DNA from: Sipunculus nudus
Taxonomy: Eukaryota; Annelida; Sipuncula; Golfingiida; Sipunculidae
Length of the DNA: 64,000 nucleotides
Direction: 5' to 3'
Assembly (NCBI GenBank): GCA_026874595.1
Contig: CM049309.1
Location: forward strand, 29,703,033 to 29,767,032
In this document: positions 46,801 to 57,973 of the stretch, piece after piece
How positions within the stretch are numbered: position 1 is the stretch's first letter
Layout: each line of letters opens with the position of its first letter
Program-made: the position numbers and the translations under genes
Notes under the pieces: model-generated
The model's database searches: none
Seen by the model: only the letters and a program-made list of their open reading frames with translations
What the model was told of the DNA's origin: nothing

Positions 46801-47985
46801 TCAGACCTTAGCTCTCCCCAGCCCCTTTTGAGTCACCTGTATGTTGACCTTGTAAACTTTCATCAAATTATGCACGCACGACTCGAGGCATACACTGGGG
46901 CAACCAGGCAGCTTATGGCTAGCCACAGTTGATCCAGGTGTCCAACCCAATGCATCTAGTAGTTTCGACTAACAACATAACAATAAACAATAAATTTTTA
47001 TTGTTTTTTTAATAACAAATTAAAGAAAATAGAAAAGGAATTTGTTAGTTGATAATAACAGGAAATTAACTTGCAGTTACTGATGATATAATAATCTTGT
47101 ATCGATTGATAGAATGTCACATATTCCAAATAACACCATGCAGTCACATGGTATTTTTCAGTTAAATTTTAATGAAAAAAATAAATCATATTATTCATTA
47201 CTAATCATTAGGGATCATATGAAGGAAATTAATGATAGACAAAGATGCAGTTGATAATATTAATCTAGATTCCTGCTGTGTCTAGTGTGTACATTGATGT
47301 GAAATTAATTCCAAAATGAATATATTACATGAATTTTTTTTAATATGAATAAAAGCCATAAAACCAGGTACTTATGATCATTATTTAAATGTGTGGATTT
47401 TTTATATACTGGATTCTCAACTTCATTGTTTGGTGAAAACTGAATAAATACCAGACATGGTGCAAATACTTTGCAAATGTATTTTAATACGTATATGAAT
47501 ATGTACTCCATTATAAAATTTCTTGCATAAGAATGGGAATTCAGGTAAAAATGAAAGTATATGAATACCAGTGCAAATACTTTCAAAATGTATTCATGAA
47601 TGCATTCATGAATATATTCTTTGATATTATTTTAATAATCATTTCAGTTGTATTTTATTCTAAAAAATTATACGATTCTCTTATTATTTTTAATAAAAAT
47701 TGTATTTTGGACAATTTGTAATTATTTTTAATAAAAAGTTAAACTCTTATATTATATGTTCTGCTTATAAGTTATATGGCCAAGTCAAAATCTGTGTGAC
47801 TATAGCACTCCATTTGTTAATAAAATAAATGAAATCAATCCTCTTCCCTGTCTCCAAAGATACTATCAAAATCATACATAAGCTAAACACCCACAACTCA
47901 TAAAACAGCTGATATTTATTTCGACACAAAACAAGCATTTGCCTCATTTCTAAATCATATTTTTTTATCACAAACTCCCCAACTC
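46801..47985. other. AT-rich DNA with a perfect palindrome
   Basis: No gene. A perfect 24-bp palindrome (TATTCATGAATG and its inverse) lies at 47591-47614, between two similar TGCAAATACTTT-containing stretches. Confidence 0.45.
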
Positions 47986-47989
47986 CTAC

Positions 47990-48219
47990 CAGACACCTCA
48001 ATACCTTTCTGCTGAGCTCTAACCAGCGTGTGTAGCTTGGTGATAAGATCCCCCAAGGACTGCTGCTTCCATTCAGTACACAGTTTTAGCTGATGGTTAA
48101 TGCTTTCACAATTATTGTTTGTCCATTTGATGAATGACATGTTACTATATTTTTGCTGTGCAATCAGATTTATTTCTAAACTCGGCAACACCTGACTAGT
48201 TATTTCTCCAAAGTTGAAC
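47990..48219 (-). pseudogene. Probable MULE-like transposase or related DDE-protein fragment
   Basis: Minus-strand frame with FNFGEITSQVLPSLEINL, then KWTNNNCESINHQLK, then EWKQQSLGDLITKLHTLVRA and QQKGIE. The pattern W-T-N-N-N-x-E-S-x-N-H-x-L-K followed by a W and a Leu-rich helix resembles a segment of MULE/SWIM-type transposase-derived proteins (recalled, not searched). A GTATTG donor-like site follows the QQK codons, so it could be one exon of a domesticated gene. No other exon was found. Confidence 0.4.
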
Positions 48220-48716
48220 TGACGTCACAACTAATTTCAGCTATTTACGACATTTTGATTTACATAAGTACAGAAGTAACTTTTCTTTGATGTGTGATGA
48301 AATATTCCCCGTCTATGAATTCATCAATAATTGTGCTGTTGCCAACTTAAGTACATATAATAAAGAAATTTTAGTTATATTTTTGCATCTGTTGTTCAGT
48401 TTTATTCTTCGGAAGGACTGCAAAAATGTCATAGGTGCGCCTCTGGGTAAAGGCAGGGTTCTAACAAAGCTGCTAGATGCTTGGTCGAAGAGACTTTGTT
48501 CCTCTTCCAAGAAAATTTTTTTTATCAAAATTTGGGAGTATATATGAGAAAATTTGTGTAATGTTTAAAGTTAAAGGGTTCAAGTTCCCAAATATTAACA
48601 TACATTTTTTATCGTTATAATTCACTACTTTCAGACTTACAGAATGGCTGAAAGAGGATTTTGTTCTTGAAATATTTAAGCTGATCAACAGTATTTCTTA
48701 TCTCAGTTTTAACAGA
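48220..48716 (+). promoter_or_regulatory. RCC1 upstream region / possible 5' UTR intron end
   Basis: The bases just before the RCC1 ATG (TCAGTTTTAACAG then AATG) look like a splice acceptor one base before the start codon. The first coding exon is therefore probably preceded by a non-coding exon further upstream. That exon and the promoter were not identified. Confidence 0.4.
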
Positions 48717-48810
48717 ATGACAAACCGCAGAAAGACAAGTGCTCAGCCTGTGAAGAGGAAACATACAACTGAGAATGGTGTTGAGAAGCAGCTAAATAAA
48801 AAAAGAAAAG
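48717..48810 (+). CDS. RCC1: RCC1 exon 1 (basic N-terminal tail)
   Basis: ATG at 48717; 31 codons plus one base; donor GTATGC from 48811. Encodes MTNRRKTSAQPVKRKHTTEN followed by GVEKQLNKKRK. This is the flexible, lysine/arginine-rich tail that carries the nuclear localisation signal and contacts DNA in RCC1 proteins. The phase-1 G joins TA of exon 2 to make Val, giving KRKVSHSSHG, in line with KVKVSHRSH in the human protein. The mammalian tail starts with Ser-Pro-Lys, the signal for N-terminal alpha-methylation; here the residues after Met are Thr-Asn-Arg, so that signal is missing. Confidence 0.88.
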
Positions 48811-49104
48811 GTATGCTAAGGCCATATAAAATTGTTTACCTGCTGATTTACTGCTCAAGTTTTCAAAGATCTAATTTTTTTTGCATTTGGAAAGAAAGAC
48901 TGTTTTATTCAAGGTAAAATTACCAAAGGTAATGTTGCTAATTGGTACTATGAATACTGTGAATACAAGAATTCTTAAATGTATGAATTATTGAAAATTG
49001 ACCTAATTTAGTGTTTAGTTTAAAGGCCAGATGTCATGTTTGATAATTTAAAATTTGCCATATTTGATGTCGCAGAATGACATGCTTACTCATATAAAAT
49101 TTTA

Positions 49105-49277
49105 AGTTGGATTAATGAATAATCTTCTCAAGAGCAGTTAGTTTTTGTCAAATGTACAGTGAATACAGAAACTTGATGTGCTGATAGGCATATGGGAAAG
49201 AAATCAGGAGCTGGTGATACAATGATATTTAAATTACAGACATTCAACGCTCTCACTTGACAGGTTTTAAATGTATG
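49105..49277 (+). repeat. Left direct repeat flanking the minisatellite
   Basis: Begins AGTTGGATTAATGAATAATC and ends with CACTTGACAGGT. The right copy at 50536-50717 is about 90% identical by eye, with a few small insertions. Confidence 0.88.
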
Positions 49278-49320
49278 GAATATTGAAAATTGATGTCATA
49301 TTTGGTAATTTAAAATTTTA

Positions 49321-50470
49321 CCATTATATTTGATGTCTCAGAATGGCATCCTTACCATCTTTGATGTCACAGAATGACATGCCTACTCAGCATATTTTAT
49401 GTCACAGAATGATATGCTTACTCACCATCTTTCATGTCACAGAATGACATGCTTACTCAGCAAATTTGATGTCATAGAATGGCATGCTTACTCACCGTAT
49501 TTGATGTGACAGAATGACATGCTTACTCGCTGTATTTGATGTCACAGAATGACATGCTAACTCAGCATATTTGATGTCACTAGAATGACATGCTTACTCA
49601 CCATATTTGATGTCACAGAATGACATGCTTAACCACTGTATTTGATGTCACAGAATGACATGCTTCTTAACATATTTGATGTCACAGAATGACATGCTTA
49701 CTCACCATATTTGATATCACAGAATGACATGCTTACCCACTGTATTTGATGTCACAGAATGACAAGCATACTCAGCATATTTGATGTTGCAGTATGACAT
49801 ACTTTTCTCATTGTATTTGATGTCACAGAATGACATGCTTACTCACTGTATTTGATGTCACAGAATGACATGCTTACTCAGCATCTTTGATGTCACAGAA
49901 TGAAATGCTTACTCACTGTATTTGATGTCACAGTAGACATGCTTACTCACTGTATTTGATGTCACAGAATGACATGCTTACTCACTGTATTTGATGTCAC
50001 AGTAGACATGCTTACTCAGCATATTTGATGTCACAGAATGACATGCTTACTCACCGTATTTGATGTCACAGAATGACATGCTTATTGCATTTGATGTCAC
50101 AGAATGGCATGCTTTCTCACTGTATTTGATGTCACAGTAGACATGCTTACTCACCATCTTTGATTTTACAGAATGACATACTTACTCACTGTATTTGATG
50201 TCAGAGAATGACATGCTTACTCACAGTATTTGATGTCACAGAATGACATACTTACTCACCGTATTGGATTTCACAGAATGACATGCATACTCAGCATATT
50301 TGATGTGGCAGAATGACTTGCTTACTCACTGTTTTTGATGTCACAGTAGCCATGCTTACTCACTGTATTTGATGTCACAGAATGACATGCTTACTCACCA
50401 TTTTCTATGTCACAGAATGGCATGCTTACTCACCATATTTGATGTCACAGAAAGACTTGCTTTCTCAGGA
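49321..50470 (+). repeat. 35-bp minisatellite in RCC1 intron 1
   Basis: Roughly 32 tandem units of TTTGATGTCACAGAATGACA followed by TGCTTACTCACTGTA, with scattered substitutions and short deletions (for example CAGTAGACATG variants). Each unit contains the small inverted repeat ATGTCA-cagaa-TGACAT. Confidence 0.95.
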
Positions 50471-50535
50471 TCCAAATCCTGTTTGTGGATTTAACTGTTG
50501 TTGATGCTCAGATGGATAGAATTTATAAAATTTAT

Positions 50536-50717
50536 AGTTGGATTAATGAATAATCTTCTCAAGAGCAGTTAGTTCCTGTCAAATGTAAAGTGAACACAGA
50601 AGCTTGATGTAAAGCTTGATGTGCTGATAGTCAAATGGGAAGGAAATCAGGAGCTGGTGATACAGTATTTAAATTACAGACATTCAATGCTTTCACTTGA
50701 CAGGTCATAAGTGTATG
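50536..50717 (+). repeat. Right direct repeat flanking the minisatellite
   Basis: Second copy of 49105-49277, with an internal tandem duplication of AGCTTGATGTA. Confidence 0.88.
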
Positions 50718-51789
50718 AGCCAGCACAGAAGTTCCAGACACAGTTACATCTGTGAAGGCATGGACTTAACATATTACTAGGTAGTCCCTGTCATAGGAAG
50801 GGAGTACCACTTAAATGGTTTTTACATCTGTCCTGTCCGCTTCTTTTACCAGATATCTCTAAAACCTATGCACTTAATTCATCCTAATTTGTAGAGACAA
50901 TCATCACATGACTGATATGTGATTATAACCTGCGAGTGGTGCCACCTCTGTTTGACTACTTTGTGATCCAAAATCTTTTCCTCTTTCTTTCAGATAGATC
51001 AGTAAATAAGAACACTTCAGCTTTCACATCAAATACACGGATTCTTTGGAGCAAGGAGAATTAAATGAATGCCATATTAAATGGAATTCATTTTCTACTG
51101 ATGTTCCACAGGATATTTTATTTTTGCCAATCGTGATCTTTTATAACTTTAATAACCCTTTGCATATATGGTGCAGAATCTCAGGACCTACCACACCAGT
51201 CTTTACCAATGCCACCACTAAGTGATTTTCACTTACAGTTGGCATGACCTCAGGTCACCTGTTGGGGATTAAACTCTGTGAGGTGAAATATTATTTCCTG
51301 GTTTTTCTTGAATTTGTTTGAAAATTATCAACTTTAGCACTCATCATTTTCAGCTGTATCTAAGAGCTTAAATTAAATGTGACTTGAATGTTTTTTTTTT
51401 CAAAATTGAATTAAATTGATAACCATTAGTTTTCTCAAGAACTTGTTGATGAATTGTTCAGCATCTACACAGCACAACACTGAAGACAGTACCTGCAATT
51501 TTATTTCCATTTTTCAACTATAAATTTTACATATCAGTGTGAACTTTGAAACAGTGGGAACTACAAACCAAAGCGTAACCCAGTCCAGATTGCTCAGCTG
51601 ATTCAGCAGAACATGATTAGTGGTGCCAATATGAACTAGCATGATTGGACATGAGAGGATAAAGCTAACATCTAGAGAAGGTTTGCATTAATGATGCTAG
51701 AGTGGAATCCCAGACCTTATTTTGTACACAGCTAATGCTGAAGCACTTTCGTTGGAAAAGTGGTTTTCATTGGAAGTATTTGAACAAAT

Positions 51790-52180
51790 TGCCCATTCAG
51801 TTGCACCTCTTTTAGCGAATCTTTGACAGTGAGCAAATACAATGGCACTGCATTGGCCATTGTCCATCCACTGCCATCTGTATATTAACCCATACTATCT
51901 AAGAAACTGTAGTAGCTAGCTGTCAAACTGTCGAGCTGAATTGTTTTATATTTTACAGTAACGATCCAAAGAATGAACACTTTCAAGTTTCTTTGAATTT
52001 TTCCAGTTTGAGAAATTTTGGCTGAACTTCATCATTAGGCCATGTAAGCATATTAAGATTGCAGTCTAAGAAATGGCTGGAGCCTTCATCGCAAAATTAT
52101 ATGCATATGTTAGTTGTATGACTCGTATTTGAAATTGAGGTTTTGGTGCTGCCACCTGCATTGACTGTGTCTTTACAGGA
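51790..52180 (+). repeat. Fragment of hairpin-type repeat (fourth core type)
   Basis: TTAGCGAATCTTTGACAGTG, a CCATTGTCCATCCACTGCC block and GCTGCCACCTGCATTGACTG parallel the repeat at 25.05-25.55 kb in order and spacing, but are more diverged. Confidence 0.5.
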
Positions 52181-52208
52181 TCTTCATTTGTGCGTACATT
52201 AAATGGTA

Positions 52209-53254
52209 CAGTCAAACCCTTTTAATAAGGCATTTAATAATCTGGCATTCAACATGAAACTGGCATATATCTGGAGAACAGATTTCCCTCCATTATATTT
52301 TTAGGACTAATCCAGCATTTTGCATTAACTGGGTCCGGCACCATTGCTGAAAACCAACTTCCTTAATAATGCTAAACGATATCCGAGTAATCTGGCACAC
52401 CTCAGCCACCTCCCGGCCAATAAACATCAAAGTACACACTGCCAGTCATGCATGACTAGCGGTTTTGTTGTGAACATAATTCTAATTAGCCATGACTTAC
52501 TGGTAATGATTATTTGGTAGGCAGCCCCGGCCCATCCTACATGAAAGATGTATTGGCCCACCTCGTGTCCTTGCTGGATACTTCCTAGCTCTTGCAAGTT
52601 GTGGCTCAGCTGCCAATAGAGAACACCCTGAACACGGAAGAATATCTTGCCGTAGATGCCACTGTTCCCACAAGTGACATGCTGGGTGACAAGGTCATTT
52701 TGGATCTTCTGTTGGCCAAAAAAAAAAAGATCAGGATGATGATTTGACATGAACACAAACAAAGAGCAGTTAAAATTGCAAGACAGGGTCTAAGCATTTT
52801 GTTCAGTTAAGTAGAGACAGCACCAGGATTTCAACCAGAACAATTTCTTGTTACTAAGCGACATATTTTCTTGACTTAATGCAGTCTCTGTTAGCAACAT
52901 GCAGCGCACACCTGACACTTAAGTTCTTCAGTGCCTCATAACCAAGTTTTTCTTTACCCCAGTGGGAACCAATTAATGAATATATATGGACGTGTTAATG
53001 TAATGAACTTTTTGTTGAATAAAGTACATTTTGCACAATTGCTCATGCTTTCAATTTACTTCATTTATCGTTTTATTATTTTTTCAGTAATATGATGACA
53101 ATTATTTTAAAATTTTATGTTTATTATACAGCAAGCATTGCTCTACCCTAGGTAGTGTATTATACATAGAATGTCATTGATAAGCATTCCTTAAAACTGC
53201 GTATTGCAGCGAATTCTTAATCCCCGATAGTGCCGAATTAAAGGGGTTCAACTG
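52209..53254 (+). mobile_element. Tigger/pogo-like DNA transposon relic
   Basis: Ends CAGTCAAACCCTTTTAATAA (left) and CAGTTGAACCCCTTTAATTC (right, read inward), each next to TA, as expected for the pogo/Tigger branch of Tc1-mariner transposons. Subterminal AATAATCTGGCA-like words repeat inside. At about 52609-52720 the plus strand still reads LPIENTLNTEEYLAVDATVP followed by TSDMLGDKVILDLLLAK, resembling the acidic C-terminus of Tigger transposases. Most of the transposase, including the catalytic DDE region, is gone. Confidence 0.72.
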
Positions 53255-53458
53255 TACTATCGTAAAAATGGCAGTAGCTAGCATCCCCAAAATTAATGCA
53301 AAAATCAGTCATATTACAAATTTGGGATAGGGTATTTGTGCCACCCATTACATCAACTTACATTGAACAGTGGATAAGTTTGAAAAAATCAACTGTCCTG
53401 AAATCATACATTGTTTTACTTTTAAACATTGGTAGAAATTGTAGACATTTATTTTCAG

Positions 53459-53649
53459 TATCCCACAGCTCCCATGGCTCAGTGCCAGGTTGTGCTCTGA
53501 CACTTGGAGAGGGGGACACCGGTCAGCTTGGTCTTGGCCCAGACATATTAGATCGTGTCAAACCTGCAGTGGTTCCTGATCTGCCTGATAACATCGTCCA
53601 GGTTACAGCTGGTGGAATGCACAGCGTGTGTCTGACAGCTTCAGGGGAG
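53459..53649 (+). CDS. RCC1: RCC1 exon 2 (first propeller repeat)
   Basis: Acceptor TTTATTTTCAG before 53459, donor GTTAGT from 53650. Encodes [60 protein letters not shown] and SGE. The motifs G-E-G-D-x-G-Q-L-G-L-G and AGGMHxVCL are signature sequences of the RCC1 repeat, one blade of the seven-bladed beta-propeller. It is nearly collinear with human RCC1 from VSHRSH onward. The exon ends in phase 0. Confidence 0.96.
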
Positions 53650-54109
53650 GTTAGTGTCATTATGGTGGCAGTGGTAATTTACTTGATGATAATGCAGTTA
53701 AAACATTACATTTTTCAGGCCAACTCTTCATTATTGTATCCCCAGTTTCTTGTGAGCAAGATAACAACAAATATTTTTGGTGAAAATCAAACAAAATCGT
53801 AAATATCTCAAGAAAGATTGCATGGTGTCACCAGGGGACTGTGACTTAGTCATCGCATTGCATGTTCAAGTAGGGAGTAAAACAAGATGATTGTTTTGGT
53901 AATTTAGTGTACATTAACATGGAGTATCATGTTTAGATATTAGTGTCAGAACTTTGGTTAGCAAATGGTTCTCATTTCAATACAGTTTAATGCAAAGGGA
54001 GCCGTCTCTGATGGTTTCTACAGTATTTACTGTTTGTTGTAGACTTCAAAGGATGGGTACCTGTTTAGTTGGTTTTCTCAGGGTCTTGTCTCTGGAGGTG
54101 TGTCCATGT

Positions 54110-54598
54110 TAAAATTTATGTAATTATTGGCAGACGGCATAATAATCAGTGGTGATTGGCCAAAAGACAGTTTGGACTTGTGATGTCAGCAAGCATATAT
54201 ATGTCATGATTTAGAGGATATTCACTACAGTTGCCTGATCAGTACTCCAGTTCGGTATAGCCTGACGATAACTGCAGTCTTTGGTCTGTGTGCATCGAGA
54301 GTGTAGACAGCTGACAGATGATATCTATAAGTATAGATAGTTGGTGTCTGAGGAATGCCATGGTGATTACTCTGTAATGGACTTCATAGCGAGTATTGCA
54401 TTTTGCCGACAGACTGGTAATCTGGAGATTTACACCTGTTGTGAGTGCTTCCAGAAACAGGCGGAGGACATTATTTAAATGCGCAAGTGTAGAGGTACTG
54501 GATATTGCTGTGTGGAAGCATATAATCAGTTATCTAGAGCTCGATGATTGTGTATGTTACACAGTTCACTTGCATAGTCAGTTAGTTTAACTGTTACC
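54110..54598 (+). mobile_element. LTR/5' leader-like segment of a Ty3/gypsy-like element
   Basis: Shares ordered blocks (GATGTCAGCAAGCATATATA, GCATTTTGCCGACAGACTGG with TAATCTGG, and a CTTCCAG block) with the minus-strand segment 22840-23545. It lies directly before the gag-like frame. Exact LTR borders and a primer binding site were not identified. Confidence 0.5.
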
Positions 54599-54957
54599 AT
54601 GGAGTCATTGAAGTCCATTATCAAATGTGGGCAAGTCTTAGGGTACAAGGATGATTCCCTGCAAGAGTTTGTTAACAAGCATGTTGAGGCTTTACATGTC
54701 AGCAGGAAGACATCGAGAGCGATGAGAAGGCTAGATGGAGAGAGATAGAACAGGAACATGAAGCAGCAGAGCAGGAATGCAAACGTGAAGTCAGAGCTCA
54801 CGAGATAGAGGTGCTGAAGTTGAAATCAGCATCCAGTGCGAGCAGTGAGGGCGACAGGAAACAGATGAGGAGTAGGGAATTGGTCCAGAAACTGAAGCCC
54901 CCTCCATTTGACCAGCAGCACAATAAACTAGATGAGGTTCTGGAGCGTTTTGAGCGT
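54599..54957 (+). pseudogene. Broken gag-like fragment of a Ty3/gypsy-type retrotransposon
   Basis: The first frame opens at ATG 54599 and stops at 54746 after 49 codons. A second frame, shifted relative to the first, covers the remainder: a long Glu/Lys/Arg-rich helix with a segment reading QKLKPPPFDQQ near the end, and a final stop at 54958. A charged coiled coil followed by a Pro-Pro-x-Phe-Asp motif and an L-E-R-F-E-R segment is typical of the start of the capsid region in invertebrate gypsy-type Gag proteins. Protease, reverse transcriptase, integrase and a 3' LTR are all absent. It is cut off where the core repeats begin. Confidence 0.6.
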
Positions 54958-54960
54958 TAG

Positions 54961-55760
54961 CACTGTCTCAAAACTTAAATCATGGTGACCTATATTCTGT
55001 GACCTATGGGCTGAAAACATGATTTTAAGCTGTCAAGAGAGGGCACAAATTGTAACCTTTAGGCTTAGAAACTTCTAAGGTAACATTTATGGAGGTCCTA
55101 GGCAAATGTCCATGGAAACATGAAATGGATCAGTGTGAGGTATATTCTATGAGCTATAGGAAAGAGATGTCATCTGAGCACCCTGAATATCAAATTGTCA
55201 CAAATTGCAAATGGTCACCCAGAATCTTCTCACGCAACATCCAGGGAGGTTCTAGGCCAAATACCTATGAAATCGAAATTAGATCATGGAGACCTGCTAG
55301 CTACGGACCAAAAACTTAATTTTGAGCACCCAAACAGACAGGGTACAAATCGTTTCCCTTTTCCTTGGAATCTTCTAAAATATCATCAAGGAAAATCTTG
55401 GAAAAATCTCCTTTGAAACCTGAAATTAGGTCATTGTGACCTATATTCTATGACCTGCTGGCAAACATGATTCTGAGCACCCAGACAGTCACAAAAAGTA
55501 ACTGTTGGACCCAGAACCTTCTATCGTATAGTCCAGGGAGGTCCTTGGCAAGTCCCCTTTGAATCTTGAAATTAGGTCACTGTGACATATTCTGTGAGCT
55601 ATAGGAAGAAACATGGTTTTAGTACTGTGAAAGTCTGGTACAGTTGGTACCAGTTGGACCCAGAAACTTCTAATTTAATATAGATCCAGGGATGGCCCAG
55701 TAAAATCTTTTTACAGACCCTACTGTGACCCATATTCTGTGAGAATTAAACACCAAATCA
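54961..55760 (+). repeat. Degenerate core-repeat array in RCC1 intron 2
   Basis: Units of about 150-170 bp with GGTGACCTATATTCTGTGA, AAATTAGGTCAYTGTGACC, CAGACAGGGTACAAATCG and CCAGGGAGGT-CTTGGC. They resemble the dispersed cores of the hairpin-ended elements, but no hairpin end is near. Confidence 0.7.
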
Positions 55761-56058
55761 GTTAGATAGTCACATATTGGTAAAATATTCTTGGAAACCC
55801 TAAATAAGGTTGCTGTCTCTGATTTTCTAAGGCCTATGGACCGAACACCTGATCTTGACCTCTCTTGAAGATATTCTATCCATATTTTCCCCTCAAATTT
55901 GGCGCACAAAATGTCAAGATCTTGAACATTCATGTTTGAAATTTAGTGACCTTAAATTTGGTCTCAAGGTAATATCTGCATAAATATGTGATCTTTTATG
56001 AACCCCTATAACATTTGATATACTAGAGTTGTCTGAAAACAGGTGACCTATTTTTCAG

Positions 56059-56238
56059 GTGTACACCTTTGGATGTAATGATGAGGGAGCTCTCGGCAGG
56101 GACACATCTGAGGAGTCATCAGAAACGTGCTGTGGTAAAGTGGATTTGAAAGAGAAGGTAGTCCAGGTCAGTGCTGGAGACAGCCACACAGCCGCCCTCA
56201 CAGACAATGGACGCGTGTTCATGTGGGGCACCTTCAGG
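56059..56238 (+). CDS. RCC1: RCC1 exon 3 (second propeller repeat)
   Basis: Acceptor CTATTTTTCAG, donor GTGAGT from 56239; 60 codons in phase 0. Encodes [40 protein letters not shown] and [20 protein letters not shown]. It is almost identical to the human block [17 protein letters not shown] through [16 protein letters not shown]. The Asp in AGDSHTAAL corresponds to human Asp128, one of the residues implicated in Ran exchange activity. This exon alone is enough to identify true RCC1 rather than another RCC1-repeat protein. Confidence 0.97.
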
Positions 56239-57973
56239 GTGAGTCTCAAAATCCTGTCTCATGTGGGGCTCTTTCAGGGAATGTCAAAATCATGTCTCAC
56301 ATGGCATACTTGATAGAGTAAAAATTCTTGTCTTATATTCTGTACTTTTATGAATTTTAAAATCCATGGTTTGTTATGATTACTGTTGGGCCATCATAAA
56401 AAATATTTTTGTTTCCAGTTGAGTGCCAAGATGAATTTTTTTTTTCTAACAGCGATCAGCCTGACTAAAGTGTATGTGAAAGGTAAATCTGACGTAAAAT
56501 ATATAATATATATAATGCCATATGTCAGCACCTACAAAAGAATCAACTATCAGAGTTCAGCTGCAGGCATTAACTGCATTAAATGTGCATCTTAAATTTT
56601 AAATCAGCACCTAATAGAGAATTAATGTTATAACATGAATGTTCTGTTGGACAAACGCATAGCTTGAGCTGGTTTTATTTGGGTGATGGGTCTTGTTTGC
56701 TCAGGAAAATATATTTGTTTGTCGTGTGTCGAAGGATATGCATAGAAGCAACATATGAAAAGAAATTTTTGCAACGATGTTTCGAGGACAATTTGAGGAC
56801 AATTCCAGTTGGAAATAACTGTGTGGTAAATATGGCTGCTCAACTGCACAGCTGTATTGTCATTGGTAACATGCAGCTAGCAGTACTGGGATTGGATTAT
56901 CATTCTGGAATTTAAATGAGCATTCACTTACCAAGGTACTTGATAAAATGAGAGAGAAACTGGAATTGTCCTCGAAACATCCTTGCAAAAATTTATATTT
57001 TTGTACCCTGTTATTTATTTGGATTTAATGACTGACTGAATTGTGTTCATATATACTCTGATACATGTTTTTACTGTGTTCACAAGTACAAAAGAGAAAT
57101 ACTGGAATGTGTGAACACCTTGAATAACTTCCAAGAAATAATTATTTGTCCATCCGCGGCAGTGAAAAACAGTGCTTTTTCAAAAAATGATAACTCATAA
57201 AGGAGACATTTTGCATTGCTGAAATTTTGAACACTTGCAGTGTAGGGGAAGTTCTAAAATACATAAAATTTTCAAGTCTGTACAAGGTGTCCCACATTGG
57301 ATTTCATGGCTCCAAACATTGGTCCATTTAAATTTTCTTTGTCATCTTGGCCTTTCCTGTGAAAGAGGTATTCAGCGAATCTGTCAGTTTATTTCACTTT
57401 TATCATTTATATATCCCATATACTGTATTGAGCAAGTTTGAAGATCATAGCATGAAAACATTTGGCTGTACAGGCCTTTGAATATTAGAAAACATGTTGC
57501 GTTTTGATTTTTTTGGCATTTTAACAGGGCCATAAAATCTGAATCCTCCATTTCTTCCAGGTATTAACTTATTATTTCTAATCTACAACTAGACTGTGAT
57601 TCTGTCAAATTACAGAGCATCATTATTAATGAAGTTACTAGCTCCTCAAATCAGGGGGAAATAGTATATGAAGCTTGGCCGTTTATAACCCTCTTCCCTT
57701 TTAGGGGCCAAAAACATGAGAGTTTTCACAAAATTACAAAACAAACATTACAGAAGTTCATCATACATATCACAGTATTAAAATAAAAAAAATTGAAGGA
57801 AATCTGAGATGGTGATGCGGGGGACCCTCAAGAAATTGGTTGATTTGGCATGGAATTACCCTCTGGATAAATAATGATTGCAACTTAGAATTATAATATA
57901 TTATCAGATTTTTTTTATTACAAATTTATAAAACCTTCAAATAAAATAAAAATGAATCTGATAAAAACCAATG

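Larger units (their letters stand above)
48811..53458 (+). other. RCC1 intron 1 (4.6 kb), repeat-rich
   Basis: Holds direct repeats around a 35-bp minisatellite (49.1-50.7 kb), a hairpin-type repeat fragment at 51.8-52.2 kb and a Tigger-like transposon relic (52.2-53.25 kb). The rest (50.72-51.78 kb) shows nothing recognised. Confidence 0.8.
53650..56058 (+). other. RCC1 intron 2 (2.4 kb)
   Basis: Contains a retroelement leader and broken gag-like fragment (54.1-54.96 kb) directly joined to degenerate core repeats (54.96-55.75 kb). Nothing else was recognised. Confidence 0.8.

Noticed and set aside
49321-50470. CRISPR-like array
   Set aside because: The 35-bp units are contiguous with no unique spacers, in an intron of an animal gene. 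It is a minisatellite.
53650-53802. Extension of RCC1 exon 2 into an open frame past the donor
   Set aside because: The frame continues by chance into the intron. GTTAGT after SGE and the match to VYTFG of exon 3 fix the splice site.
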